A stretch of DNA of 64,000 nucleotides from JALZMG01 sp046723555 (lineage in GTDB: Bacteria; Actinomycetota; Acidimicrobiia; Acidimicrobiales; Ilumatobacteraceae): assembly GCA_046723555.1 (NCBI GenBank), contig JBKOUV010000016.1, positions 1-64,000 on the forward strand. The letters are read 5' to 3'. Every line of letters starts with the position of its first letter. The first letter of the stretch is position 1. Below, in pieces: positions 42,893 through 51,198 of this stretch. The notes beneath the pieces were generated by a model, which worked only from the letters and a program-made list of their open reading frames with translations, made no database searches and was not told the origin of the DNA. The position numbers were made by a program, and so were the translations under genes.

Positions 42893-44293
42893 GTGGGAGA
42901 GCTGTGGCAACTGGGCGCACTGGAGATCGCGGCGGCGGTGCGCAACCGGGAGACAACGAGCCGGGAAGTGCTCGACGCCCTCGTCGACCGGGTCGACGCC
43001 GTCAACGGCGACCTCAACGCCGTCGTCGCGCTGCTCGGCGACGAGGCGGTCAAGGCCGCGGAGCAGGCCGACCGGGCCGTCGCCGACGGGGCGCCGCTCG
43101 GTCCGTTGCACGGCGTGCCGATCACCGTGAAGGAGAACATCGACGTCGCCGGGTGGCCGACGACCCAGGGCGTACCGGCCCTCGCCGACGCGGTGCCGCC
43201 GATCGACGCCCCGATGGTCGAGCGGATGCGGGCGGCGGGAGCGATCCCGTTCGCCCGCACCAACCTTCCCGACTTCGGCCTGCGCGTGCACACCGACTCG
43301 TCGCTGCGCGGGCTCACCCGCAACCCGTGGAACCCGGACGTCACGGCCGGCGGCTCGAGCGGCGGCGAGGCGAGCGCGCTGGCCAGCGGGATGACCCCGC
43401 TCGGGCTCGGCAACGACCTCGGCGGCTCGCTCCGCAATCCGGCCCACTGCTGCGGCATCGCCGCGATCAAGCCGTCGGTGGGCGTGGTGCCGGACGCCTC
43501 GGCGATCCCGCCCGAGGATTCCCCGCTGATGTTCCAGCTGATGGCGGTGCAGGGGGTGATGGCGCGCCACGTCGCCGACCTCCGCGCCGGGCTCCTCGCC
43601 GTCGCCGGCGCGCACCCGCGCGACCCGCTGAGCCTGCCGGTCACCCTCACGCCGGCCGCGCCCGACTCCCGGCTACGGATCGCCGTGCTCGCCGAGCCGC
43701 CGGACGGGTCGACCGACGCCGGCGTCGCAGCCGCGATCAGGCGGACCGCCGACACCCTTGCCGATGCGGGACACGACGTCGCCGAGGCGGCGCCGTCCAG
43801 CTACGCCCGCAGCATCGAGCTGTGGGCCGAGCTGTTGCTCCCCGATATCCGCGCCGTACGCCCGCTGTTCGACGAGCTGATCAGCGACGACGCCCGTGCC
43901 TTCCTCGACTTCGCCAACGCGTACTTCCCGCCGATCGAGACCGCCGACTGGTCGATGCTGTTCATCGAGCGGCACGCCGTGGCCAGGGACTGGTCCGGGT
44001 TCTTCGAGACCTGGGACGTGCTGCTGTCGCCCACGTGGACGCAGCCGCCGTTCGTCCATGGCGCCGACGTCGCCTCGTTCGACGGTGCGTTGGCGACGCT
44101 CGAACTGATGCGTCCGGTGTTGCCGGCGAACCTGCTCGGGCTGCCGGCCGCGGTGGTCCCGGCCGGGGTCGTCGACGGGCTCCCGGTCGGCGCGCAGTTC
44201 ACCGGAAACCGCTTCGCCGACCTCGTCGTCCTCGCCGCCGCCGAGGCGGTCGAGCAGGCCCTCGGCCCGATCACTCCGATCGACCCGCACTGA
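42893..44293 (+). CDS. Amidase signature family hydrolase
   Basis: 466 aa Ser-Ser-Lys amidase. The catalytic Lys is in HGVPITVKENIDVAG, the cis-Ser in TAGGSSGGEASALASG and the nucleophile in GLGNDLGGSLRNPAHCCG. Near the end LPAVVVPAG-like LGLPAAVVPAGVVDGLPVGAQFTG is typical. It cleaves an unknown carboxamide; it is not a GatA within a gatCAB set here. GTG 42893. The stop overlaps the presumed CTG start of menE (CTGA), so it is coupled to menaquinone genes, perhaps only for expression. Confidence 0.88.
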   Translation: MGELWQLGALEIAAAVRNRETTSREVLDALVDRVDAVNGDLNAVVALLGDEAVKAAEQADRAVADGAPLGPLHGVPITVKENIDVAGWPTTQGVPALADAVPPIDAPMVERMRAAGAIPFARTNLPDFGLRVHTDSSLRGLTRNPWNPDVTAGGSSGGEASALASGMTPLGLGNDLGGSLRNPAHCCGIAAIKPSVGVVPDASAIPPEDSPLMFQLMAVQGVMARHVADLRAGLLAVAGAHPRDPLSLPVTLTPAAPDSRLRIAVLAEPPDGSTDAGVAAAIRRTADTLADAGHDVAEAAPSSYARSIELWAELLLPDIRAVRPLFDELISDDARAFLDFANAYFPPIETADWSMLFIERHAVARDWSGFFETWDVLLSPTWTQPPFVHGADVASFDGALATLELMRPVLPANLLGLPAAVVPAGVVDGLPVGAQFTGNRFADLVVLAAAEAVEQALGPITPIDPH

Positions 44294-45441
44294 GCGCAAC
44301 GCTCGTCGCCCTCGATCTCCCCGGCGGTCCGGACTTCGTCGACGCGCTGCGGCGGGTGTGGGACCGCGGCGACGCCGCCTTTCCGCTCGACCAACGGCTG
44401 CCGCCCGTCGCCAAGGCGGCCGCGCTGGCGGCGATGGCGCCCGCCACGGCGATCGACGCAAGCGGCGACGAGACATCACTCGGCGGCGGAGCTGCGGTCG
44501 AGCCCGGTGACGCCCTCGTCGTCGCCACGAGCGGGGCGTCCGGGGTCCCCAAGGGCGTCGTGCTGACCCACGACGCCGTCGCGGCATCCGCTCGCGCCAC
44601 GAACGCCCGGCTGGGCGTGAGCGTCGACGATCATTGGCTGGCCTGCCTACCGCTGGCTCATGTCGGCGGGCTGTCGGTCGTCACCCGGGCCCTCGCCGGC
44701 GGGACCCGGCTGACCGTGCTGCCGGGGTTCGACCCCGTCTCCGTCATGGCCGTCGGGGCGACGCTCGTTTCGCTGGTCGCCACCATCCTGCCGCGGATCG
44801 ATCCGGCGCGTTTCCGCACCATCGTGCTCGGCGGCGCCCAGCCCCCGGCGGGACTGCCGGCCAACGTCGTGACGACCTACGGGATGACCGAGACCGGCAG
44901 CGGCGTGGTGTACGACGGCCGACCGCTCGACGGCGTCGACGTGCGCATCGACGGCGACGGCGAGATCCGCGTCCGCGGCCCGATGCTGCTACGCGCCTAC
45001 CGCGACGGCACCGTTCCGTTGCAGCACGGATGGTTCGCCACGGGCGATCTCGGGCGATGGGACGCCGCCGGCCGACTCGTCGTCGACGGCCGGCGTAGCG
45101 ACCTGATCATCTCCGGCGGGGAGAACGTCTGGCCGGAGCCGGTCGAGGCGGTGCTGCGCCGCCATCTCGGCGTCGCCGACGTCGCCGTCTCCGGTGAGCC
45201 CGACGCGGAATGGGGACAGGCCGTCACCGCCTACGTGGTTCCCGCCGGCGACGCTCCGAGCCTCGACGAGCTCCGCGACACGGTCAAGCAGGAGCTCCCC
45301 CCGCACTGCGCGCCCCGCCGCCTCGTCGTCGTCACGGCGATCCCCCGCACGGCCCTCGGCAAGATCCGCCGCGCCGACGTCACCAGACTCAACCCGTCCG
45401 CCAGCGGCCGACCCGCTGATACGTCGCCCCGGTCGGGCTGA
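44290..45441 (+). CDS. menE: o-Succinylbenzoate-CoA ligase (MenE), probable CTG start
   Basis: 383 aa, on the short side for an adenylate-forming ligase, as in actinobacterial MenE. LVVATSGASGVPKGVVLTHDAV is the P-loop, LACLPLAHVGGLSVVTRAL the substrate region, TTYGMTETGSGVVYDG the adenine site, FATGDLGRWDAAGRLVVDGRRSDLIISGGENVWPEPVE the hinge, and PRTALGKIRRADV the catalytic Lys. The conserved N-terminus LVALDLPGGPDFVDALRRVWDRGD precedes the first GTG (44356) and has no ATG, GTG or TTG. The in-frame CTG overlapping the amidase stop is the best start. The tail overlaps the convergent thpR by 53 bp. Confidence 0.88.
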   Translation: MSATLVALDLPGGPDFVDALRRVWDRGDAAFPLDQRLPPVAKAAALAAMAPATAIDASGDETSLGGGAAVEPGDALVVATSGASGVPKGVVLTHDAVAASARATNARLGVSVDDHWLACLPLAHVGGLSVVTRALAGGTRLTVLPGFDPVSVMAVGATLVSLVATILPRIDPARFRTIVLGGAQPPAGLPANVVTTYGMTETGSGVVYDGRPLDGVDVRIDGDGEIRVRGPMLLRAYRDGTVPLQHGWFATGDLGRWDAAGRLVVDGRRSDLIISGGENVWPEPVEAVLRRHLGVADVAVSGEPDAEWGQAVTAYVVPAGDAPSLDELRDTVKQELPPHCAPRRLVVVTAIPRTALGKIRRADVTRLNPSASGRPADTSPRSG

Positions 45442-45883
45442 GCCGGGTCTGCGCCAGCACGACCTCCCCGATCGCGGCGGCGGCGTACACCGAAGTCCCG
45501 GCCAGCGGGCAACGCACCGACGGCCGGAAGCGGGCCAGCGTCACGTGACCGCGGAAGCCGCGGTGGCCGATCGGCTCTCCGATGTCGGACGTGGCCTCGG
45601 CGACGGCCGCCGCGAGCTCGTCGAGCCCGCCGACCGGCACGACGACCAGGCCGCGGCCGAGCCGCTGCACGACCGGACCCAATGTGGCGTTGGCGGGTGG
45701 GAGCGTGGCGGCATCGAGCCGGGCCCGGACCTCGTCCGCATCGGTCTCACCGAGGAAGCGCAGGGTGACGTGCCAGTTCTCCGGTGGTATCCAGCGCACC
45801 CCGCGCCGCTCAGCGCGGGGTAGCGATGTCAGCTGCTCGGCGAACGCGGGCGGCGGCCACACGGCGACGAAGAGGCGCGGCAC
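45389..45883 (-). CDS. thpR: RNA 2',3'-cyclic phosphodiesterase (2'-5' RNA ligase family)
   Basis: 164 aa 2H phosphoesterase. Two HxTx motifs, WHVTLRFLGE (about residue 41) and GHVTLARFR (about 115), form the active site. The N-terminus RLFVAVWPP is typical of the family. GTG 45883 is the only start that begins there. The 3' end lies inside menE on the other strand. The SDR gene lies 20 bases upstream on the same strand and may share its transcript. The natural substrate in bacteria is unsettled. Confidence 0.9.
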   Translation of the reverse strand: MPRLFVAVWPPPAFAEQLTSLPRAERRGVRWIPPENWHVTLRFLGETDADEVRARLDAATLPPANATLGPVVQRLGRGLVVVPVGGLDELAAAVAEATSDIGEPIGHRGFRGHVTLARFRPSVRCPLAGTSVYAAAAIGEVVLAQTRLSPTGATYQRVGRWRTG

Positions 45884-45903
45884 CGCCGCCAGCGTGGCAT
45901 GGG

Positions 45904-46650
45904 CTAATGGCGCGGAGCGACCCCGGCGCCACCGTCGACGACGTACGTCTCGCCGGTGATCCAACTCGCCTTGTCGCTGGCGAGGAAGACGGCGAGGTGG
46001 GCGATGTCCTCGGGCTCGCCGAGGCGCTTCGTCGGCATCGACGCGGCCAGCGACTCGCCGAAGTTGGCGACGAGCAGGGCGGCGAAGTCGGTCTTCACGA
46101 GGCCGGGTGCGATCCCGACCACGCGTGTCGGTCCGAGCTCTCCGGCGAGCTGGCGGGTCAAGTGGATGAGCGCCGCCTTGGTGACGTTGTACACGCCGAG
46201 CCCGACGTCGCCGCGCAGTCCGCCGACCGAGGCGATGTTGACGATCACGCCGGGATGGTCCTTGAACGACCGCTCCCATGCGTGCTGCGACCAGAACACC
46301 GGCCCGCGCACGTTGACCTCGAACGTCTTGTCGTACCGCGCCGGGTCCACGCCGAGCGTGGCGCCGTAGTACGGGTTGGTCCCGGCATTGTTGACGAGGA
46401 TGTCGAGCCCGCCGAAGCGCTCGATCGTCGCGTCGACGCACGCCGCCGCGGCCTCGATGTTGCCGGCGTTGGCCGCGAACACTGCCGTCTCGCCCTTGAT
46501 CTCCGCCGCCGCCGCCTCGAGCTGATCCTGCTTGCGGCTGCTCAGCATGACCCGCGCGCCGGCCTCCGCGAGCTCAGCCGCGATCGCCTTGCCGATTCCC
46601 TTCGACGCCCCGGTGACGAGGGCGACCTTGCCGTCGAGTGAGATCTCCAC
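45904..46650 (-). CDS. Short-chain dehydrogenase/reductase
   Basis: 248 aa classical SDR. LVTGASKGIGKAIA is the cofactor loop, followed by SSRK which favours NADP. NNAG (ILVNNAGTNPYYG), the catalytic Ser (IVNIASVGG) and YNVTK (Tyr/Lys) are all present. APGLVKTDFAALL and the C-terminal GGAGVAPRH complete it. GTG 46650 starts VEISLDGKVALV. Resembles FabG/dehydrogenase-reductase SDR family member types; the substrate is not readable. Confidence 0.88.
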   Translation of the reverse strand: MEISLDGKVALVTGASKGIGKAIAAELAEAGARVMLSSRKQDQLEAAAAEIKGETAVFAANAGNIEAAAACVDATIERFGGLDILVNNAGTNPYYGATLGVDPARYDKTFEVNVRGPVFWSQHAWERSFKDHPGVIVNIASVGGLRGDVGLGVYNVTKAALIHLTRQLAGELGPTRVVGIAPGLVKTDFAALLVANFGESLAASMPTKRLGEPEDIAHLAVFLASDKASWITGETYVVDGGAGVAPRH

Positions 46651-46698
46651 GGCGGACGAACGTAGCCCGAGCGGCGTCCGTGGAGCATTCCCACCGAT

Positions 46699-46728
46699 GC
46701 GAGCGAGTGAGCGCCAGCGAGCGAGCGG
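46699..46728. repeat. Short GCGA-rich imperfect direct repeat
   Basis: GCGAGCGAGTGAGCGCC is followed by AGCGAGCGAGCGGC, a tetranucleotide-like GCGA repeat in the 116-bp gap upstream of the SDR gene and downstream of the CBS-domain gene. It has no clear dyad symmetry. I see nothing else in this gap. Confidence 0.4.
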
Positions 46729-46766
46729 CAATCAACGGCCTGCGTGGCCGGGGAACGCAATGCGCG

Positions 46767-48080
46767 TCACTGGCGGGCCCGGTCGGCGGGCTCGTCCTGC
46801 CGGTCGCCGTTCGAGTCACTGTCGGGCCAGGGCAGGGCACTCACCCGGACCAGCCGGATCCGCCGGCCCTCGACCTCCTCGACGGCGAAGCGCCAACCGT
46901 CGTACTCGACCGACTCGCCCGTCTCGGCGACGTGCTCGAGGGTGCCGAAGAGGAAGCCGCCGAGCGTGTCCCACTCCTCGTCCGGGATGTGGATGTCGAG
47001 CAGCTCGTTGAGCTCCTCGACCTGGATCCCGCCGTCGACGAGGTAGTCGCCGCTCGGCAGCCGCTGCACGGCGAGCTCCTCGATGTCGTACTCGTCGACG
47101 ATCTCCCCGACCAGCTCCTCGAGGCAGTCCTCCAGCGTGATCAGGCCGGCGATCCGCCCGTACTCGTCGGCGACGATGGCGAGGTGGAACTTGCCGGCTT
47201 GCATCTCCCGCATCAGGCGGGCCACCGGTTTGTTCTCGGGGATGAAGCGCACCGGCCGGGCCAGCTCGAGCGCGGGGTGGTCGCCGCGACCCTCACGCTC
47301 GGCGCGGATGAGGTCCTTGACGTAGACGAGCCCGATGATGTCGTCGCCGTCCTCGGCGTGCACCGGCAGGCGGCTGAAGCCGTGGGCGATCGCGAGGTCG
47401 AGGGCGGCGGTGACCGTCGAATCGTGCTCGATGATCACCATGTCCGGCCGCGGGACCATCACCTCCCGCGCCACCGTGTCACCGAACTCGATGATGCTCT
47501 CGATGAGCTCGCGCTCCTCGTGCTCGATGACCTCGTCCTCCGCCGCCGCCTCGACAATGCCGAGCAGCTCCTGCTCGCTGACGAAGGGCCCTTCCTTGAG
47601 GCCGCGTCCGGGGATCAGCACATTGGTCAGCCCGATGAGCGCGCGGCTGACGTACTTCAACGGTGGGAACGTCACCAGCAGCTCGGTGGGGCGCGCCGTG
47701 AGCAGCGCCGCCCGCTCGGCCGACAGCACGGCCCACGTCTTCGGCATCGCCTCGGCGAGGACGAAGAACAGGATCACGTTGAGGACGAAGCCGATGATGA
47801 TGCCCTTGGCCCCGAACAGCCGGTCGGCGAGGAGTGAGGTGAGGAACGCCTGGCCGGTCTGCAGGACGGTGATCGTCACGAGGAGCGGGTTGATGAACCG
47901 CTCGGGGTGGGACACGAGGCGGTACAGCGACTTCGCCGACTTGGTCTGGACGGTCTCGGCGAGGGCTTGGGCCTTGACCCGGGAGATCCGGTTGAGCGCC
48001 GTCTCGGCGACGGCGAGGAACGACAGGATCAGCAGCAGGACGATGATCCCGAGCAGCATCAGGAGCTCGATCGAGTCCAT
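46767..48080 (-). CDS. DUF21/CBS-domain membrane protein (CorC/HlyC family)
   Basis: 437 aa. An N-terminal CNNM/DUF21 membrane domain (about residues 5-190, four hydrophobic segments, with LSFLAVAETALNRISRVKA) is followed by an acidic linker EHEERELIESIIEFGDTVAREVMVPRPDM. A CBS pair (about 215-340) contains SRLPVHAEDGDDIIGLVYVKDLI and FHLAIVADEYGRIAGLITLEDCLEELVGEI, and a C-terminal CorC_HlyC domain ends the chain. Members export or gate Mg/Co. It follows ybeY by 2 bases, the usual phoH-ybeY-CBS order. ATG 48080. Confidence 0.9.
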   Translation of the reverse strand: MDSIELLMLLGIIVLLLILSFLAVAETALNRISRVKAQALAETVQTKSAKSLYRLVSHPERFINPLLVTITVLQTGQAFLTSLLADRLFGAKGIIIGFVLNVILFFVLAEAMPKTWAVLSAERAALLTARPTELLVTFPPLKYVSRALIGLTNVLIPGRGLKEGPFVSEQELLGIVEAAAEDEVIEHEERELIESIIEFGDTVAREVMVPRPDMVIIEHDSTVTAALDLAIAHGFSRLPVHAEDGDDIIGLVYVKDLIRAEREGRGDHPALELARPVRFIPENKPVARLMREMQAGKFHLAIVADEYGRIAGLITLEDCLEELVGEIVDEYDIEELAVQRLPSGDYLVDGGIQVEELNELLDIHIPDEEWDTLGGFLFGTLEHVAETGESVEYDGWRFAVEEVEGRRIRLVRVSALPWPDSDSNGDRQDEPADRARQ

Positions 48081-48082
48081 CT

Positions 48083-48598
48083 TCAACCGTCTCCGTGATC
48101 CTGGCGGAATCCCGGCGGGGTCGGCCCGCGCCAGTGGTGGCGCTCGAGAAGCTCCCGCTCGCGAGTCTGCATCGCTTGCGTCTCCCCGTCCGTGGCGTGA
48201 TCGTGGCCGAGGACATGGAGGACCCCGTGGACGACGAGGAGGGCGAGCTCGTCGTCGAGCGTTCCGGCGTGCGTGGTCGCTTGTTCGGCCGCCACGACGG
48301 GGCACACGACCACGTCACCAAGGAGCACGGGAACTCCCGCCGGAACGACCGCGTCGGACGTGTCGAGCGGGAATGAGAGCACGTCGGTGGGCCCGTCGAC
48401 GCCCATGTGCTCGTGGTTCAGTCGGGCGATCTCGTCGCGGTCGACGAACGTCACCGTCAGCTCGCCCTGGGCGCCCTCGCTCGTGATTACGTCGCCGGCG
48501 AGCCGGCACCAGCGGTCGACGTCGACGGCGAGGTCGACCTGCTCGTCGGCACCGACGACGCGCGTCGAGGGCGCGCTCGTACTTGGTGGCTCATCCAC
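48083..48598 (-). CDS. ybeY: Endoribonuclease YbeY
   Basis: 171 aa zinc RNase acting in 16S rRNA 3' maturation and ribosome quality control. The metal motif is VVHGVLHVLGHDHATD (HxxxHxxxxxH form), preceded by RLNHEHMGVDGPTDVLSFPLD, both diagnostic. GTG 48598, which overlaps the phoH stop (GTGGATGA), is chosen; a GTG at 48616 is another option. It lies between phoH and the CBS-domain gene in one operon. Confidence 0.92.
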   Translation of the reverse strand: MDEPPSTSAPSTRVVGADEQVDLAVDVDRWCRLAGDVITSEGAQGELTVTFVDRDEIARLNHEHMGVDGPTDVLSFPLDTSDAVVPAGVPVLLGDVVVCPVVAAEQATTHAGTLDDELALLVVHGVLHVLGHDHATDGETQAMQTRERELLERHHWRGPTPPGFRQDHGDG

Positions 48599-49580
48599 GG
48601 GATCGACGGCCTCCACGGCTGGACGCGCCGACGTTGTCGTCGCGCTCGTAGGCGGCGACGATGTCGGCGACGATGCGGTGGCGCACCACGTCGGACGCCG
48701 ACAGGTGCACGAAGGCGAGCCCGTCGATGCCGGTGAGCACGCGCTCGAGACCGACCAGCCCGCTCTTGCCGTTCGGCACGTCGACCTGGGTGACGTCACC
48801 GGTGACGACCACGCGCGACCCGAAGCCGATGCGGGTGAGGAACATCTTCATCTGCTCGGGCGTGGTGTTCTGGGCCTCGTCGAGGATGATGAAGCTGTTG
48901 TTCAGCGTCCGCCCGCGCATGAACGCGAGCGGGGCGACCTCGACCGTCTGCCGCTCGAGCAGCCGCTGGGCGCCCTCCGGTTCGACCATGTCGTAGAGGG
49001 CGTCGTACAGCGGGCGCAGGTACGGGTCGATCTTCGCCATCAGGTCGCCGGGGAGGAAACCCAGCCGCTCGCCGGCCTCGACCGCCGGGCGGGTCAGGAT
49101 GATCCGCTGGACCTGCTTGGCCTGCAGCGCCTTGACCGCCATCGCCACGGCAAGCCAGGACTTGCCCGTCCCCGCCGGCCCGATGCCGAACGTGATGACG
49201 TTGTTGGCGATCGTGTCGATGTACCGCTTCTGACCCGCCGACTTCGGCCGGATCAGGCGACCTTTGGCGCCGCGCAGCACGTCGTGGGTGAGGATCTCGC
49301 TGGGGAGCTCGTCGTCGTCGACCATGCCGATCACCCGGCGCAGGCTCCCCTCGTCGAGCACGTGGCCGCGCTGCAGCAGACCGACGAGCTCCTCGAAGAG
49401 GTGAGCCGCCTGATCGGCCTGGTCGCCGCGGAGGGAAACCTCGTTGCCGCGAACGCTGATCTCGGTGCTCGGGAAAGCGTCCTCGATCTGCCGGAGGAAC
49501 TGGTCCCGTGGGCCGACGAGCGCAGACATGAGGTGCGTGCCCGGAACGACGACGGTGGTCGTGGTGTCGGTTGCCGTCAT
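48591..49580 (-). CDS. phoH: PhoH-like ATPase (YbeZ)
   Basis: 329 aa RecA-like P-loop ATPase linked to RNA processing with YbeY. The N-terminal region (about 30-100) resembles a KH-type domain: IEDAFPSTEISVRGNEVSLRGD. The PhoH domain has VITFGIGPAGTGKSWLAVAMAV (Walker A), ILTRPAVEAGERLGFLPGDL, NNSFIILDEAQNTTPEQMKMFLTRIGFGS (Walker B) and VVTGDVTQVDVP. ATG 49580. The stop overlaps ybeY by 8 bases. Confidence 0.94.
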   Translation of the reverse strand: MTATDTTTTVVVPGTHLMSALVGPRDQFLRQIEDAFPSTEISVRGNEVSLRGDQADQAAHLFEELVGLLQRGHVLDEGSLRRVIGMVDDDELPSEILTHDVLRGAKGRLIRPKSAGQKRYIDTIANNVITFGIGPAGTGKSWLAVAMAVKALQAKQVQRIILTRPAVEAGERLGFLPGDLMAKIDPYLRPLYDALYDMVEPEGAQRLLERQTVEVAPLAFMRGRTLNNSFIILDEAQNTTPEQMKMFLTRIGFGSRVVVTGDVTQVDVPNGKSGLVGLERVLTGIDGLAFVHLSASDVVRHRIVADIVAAYERDDNVGASSRGGRRSRG

Positions 49581-49643
49581 GAATGTGCTGAGCAGTCAGC
49601 GCTCATCGGAACGATGGTAGCGCTCCCCTCCCGGAGTCGGGCT

Positions 49644-50234
49644 CTACTCACCCAGGTCCGGCGACAGGTTCCAGCGCTCGACCACCCGGTAGTCGTGCTC
49701 CCAGCCGAGCAGTGAGACGCCGCCCGGATCGAGGGTCAGGGCCCGACCGGCGGACGGATCGAGTCCGCACCAGCGGACGCCAAGGATGCGCAGCACGTGA
49801 GCGTGGGCGAACAGCACGACCGGCCGATCGATCGTCAACAGCCGATCGATCACCCCGTCGACCCTCGCCCCCACGTCGGCAAGGCTCTCGCCCTCCTCGA
49901 TCGGATGGGTCCACACCGACCAGTCCGGGATCGACTCGCGGATCTCGCTCGTCCGCCGGCCTTCGTAAACGCCGTAGTCCCACTCGGCGAGCTCAGGCCA
50001 GACTTCGGCGCGATCGCCGCATCCGGCCAGCGCGGCGGTGTCGCGGGCGCGCTGCCGAGGGCTGGTCGCCACGGCGGCCGCGTCAACGCCGGGTATCCGC
50101 TGCAGCAGCGAACCGAGCGCGGCCGCGCGGCGACGTCCGGCGTCGGACAGCGGGATGTCGGTGCGACCCGTGTGGCGCCGCTCGACGCTCCACTGCGTCT
50201 CCCCATGCCGCACGAGCACCACCTGGGGAGGCAT
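49644..50234 (-). CDS. Histidine phosphatase family protein (phosphoglycerate mutase-like)
   Basis: 196 aa. VVLVRHGETQWSVERRHTGRTDIPLSDAGRRRA holds the phospho-His and the first Arg; TSPRQRARDTAALAG the second Arg; ELAEWDYGVYEG the acidic residue; and LFAHAHVLRILGVRW the second His (AHAH where many have SHG). The cofactor-dependent mutase fold is certain; the activity is more likely phosphatase than glycolytic mutase given its short length. ATG 50234. Divergent from arsR with palindrome B copy 2 in the gap. Confidence 0.87.
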   Translation of the reverse strand: MPPQVVLVRHGETQWSVERRHTGRTDIPLSDAGRRRAAALGSLLQRIPGVDAAAVATSPRQRARDTAALAGCGDRAEVWPELAEWDYGVYEGRRTSEIRESIPDWSVWTHPIEEGESLADVGARVDGVIDRLLTIDRPVVLFAHAHVLRILGVRWCGLDPSAGRALTLDPGGVSLLGWEHDYRVVERWNLSPDLGE

Positions 50235-50280
50235 CCGCCCGACGCTAACCGGCCGCCGTCGCCGTGACCCGCCCTCGCAA

Positions 50281-50353
50281 TCTGGGTGCAGATGCTCTCA
50301 AACGCCGTTCTCGGCGCCGATCTTCTCGGCCGGCGAGAACAACTGCGCCCAGA
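50281..50353. repeat. Intergenic palindrome, family B, copy 2
   Basis: The outer arms TCTGGGTGCAGATGCTCTC (50281-50299) and GAGAACAACTGCGCCCAGA (50335-50353) are the same pair as in copy 1 (10701-10745), in opposite orientation. One arm is identical over 19 nt and the other differs at one base. The spacer is longer (35 nt) and holds two extra TTCTC motifs. It sits between divergent genes, so here it cannot be a simple shared terminator. Confidence 0.85.
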
Positions 50354-50370
50354 TCACTGTGTCGGGTTGC

Positions 50371-50394
50371 GCCTACGTAGGCCGACGCCTACGC
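50371..50394 (+). promoter_or_regulatory. Candidate ArsR operator
   Basis: GCCTACGTAGGC (50371-50382) is a perfect 12-bp palindrome and GCCTACGC repeats its half-site at 50387. It lies 20 to 30 bases upstream of the arsR-family start codon, the usual place for an autoregulatory site of this family. Confidence 0.55.
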
Positions 50395-50402
50395 TTAGGA
50401 CA

Positions 50403-50738
50403 ATGCAGGCCGTGCTCGACGCTGTGGCGGAGCCCAAGCGACGGGCGATCCTCCGTCTCGTCCGCTACCGGGAGCTGCCGGCCGGGACGATCGCGTCCCG
50501 TTTCCCGGACGTCTCCCGGCCCACCGTGTCCGAGCATCTGCGGATCCTGCGGGAAGCCGGCCTTCTGGTCGAGCGTCGGGTCGGCACGAAGCGGCTGTAC
50601 CGGACCCGCGCCGAGGGGTTCGCCGAGGTGCGGGCGTTCCTCGACGAGTTCTGGGACGTGAAGTTGCCGGGGCTCAAACGAGAGGCGGAGCGGGAGCAAG
50701 CCGAGCAGAGGAGGCGCGATGGCAGCCGACGGCGCTGA
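50403..50738 (+). CDS. ArsR-family transcriptional regulator
   Basis: 111 aa winged-helix repressor. VLDAVAEPKRRAILRLVRYRELPAGTIASRFPDVSRPTVSEHLRILREAGLLVERRVGTKRLYRT is the complete ArsR domain. No metal-binding ELCVCD motif is present, so this is the SRPBCC-linked subgroup rather than an arsenic or metal sensor. It starts at ATG 50403 and overlaps the first SRPBCC gene by 20 bases. Autoregulation through the nearby palindrome is likely. Confidence 0.9.
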   Translation: MQAVLDAVAEPKRRAILRLVRYRELPAGTIASRFPDVSRPTVSEHLRILREAGLLVERRVGTKRLYRTRAEGFAEVRAFLDEFWDVKLPGLKREAEREQAEQRRRDGSRRR

Positions 50739-51198
50739 GCCCGTGGTGAAGGAGATCTACATCGAGGCCGAGCCGGCGACCGTCTTCGAGTTCTTCGTCG
50801 ACCCCGACAAGCTGTGCCGCTGGCTGGCGCTGGAGGCGACGCTCGACCCCCGCCCCGGCGGCAGGTGCATCCAGGTACACGATGGCGCCGACCGAAGGGG
50901 CGGGCGGTGCGAGATGGAGGGCACGTTCGTCTCCGTCGAACCCCCCACCCATGTCGCCTTCACTTGGGGTTTCGCCGACCCGGCGGTGCACGTGAAGCCC
51001 GGCGGCAGCGTCGTCGAGGTGACCCTCGAGCCGGTCGGCTCCGGCACGAAGGTACTGCTCGTGCACCGCGGCCTGCCCACCGATGAAGTGGTCAACCACG
51101 ACCGCGGCTGGACGACGATGCTCACCCGGCTCGCCGACGCGGTCGGATCCGAGAAGTCGCCAGCCACCCCCAGCGGGCGGGACGAAAGGAGAACCTGA
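50719..51198 (+). CDS. SRPBCC (AHSA1-like) protein 1
   Basis: 159 aa START/Bet v1-fold protein. VVKEIYIEAEPATVFEFFVDPDKLCRWLALEATLDPRPGGRC and EMEGTFVSVEPPTHVAFTWGF are typical for the AHSA1 family, ending with TKVLLVHRGLPTDEVVNHDRGWTTMLTRLADAV. The fold forms a hydrophobic ligand pocket; no enzymatic residues are evident. ATG 50719 lies inside the arsR gene, and the stop overlaps the next ATG (ATGA-type), so the three genes form a tight regulatory operon. Confidence 0.88.
   Translation: MAADGAEPVVKEIYIEAEPATVFEFFVDPDKLCRWLALEATLDPRPGGRCIQVHDGADRRGGRCEMEGTFVSVEPPTHVAFTWGFADPAVHVKPGGSVVEVTLEPVGSGTKVLLVHRGLPTDEVVNHDRGWTTMLTRLADAVGSEKSPATPSGRDERRT

Noticed and set aside
42893..44293. Amidase read as GatA of the tRNA amidotransferase
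   Set aside because: No gatB or gatC nearby, and the catalytic region matches general amidases equally well; the location in the men block gives no support.
45389..45441. The menE/thpR overlap as an annotation error in one of the genes
   Set aside because: Both reading frames keep family features close to their ends (LGKIRRADV in MenE, HVTLARF and a further 40 residues in ThpR), so a true tail-to-tail overlap is more likely.
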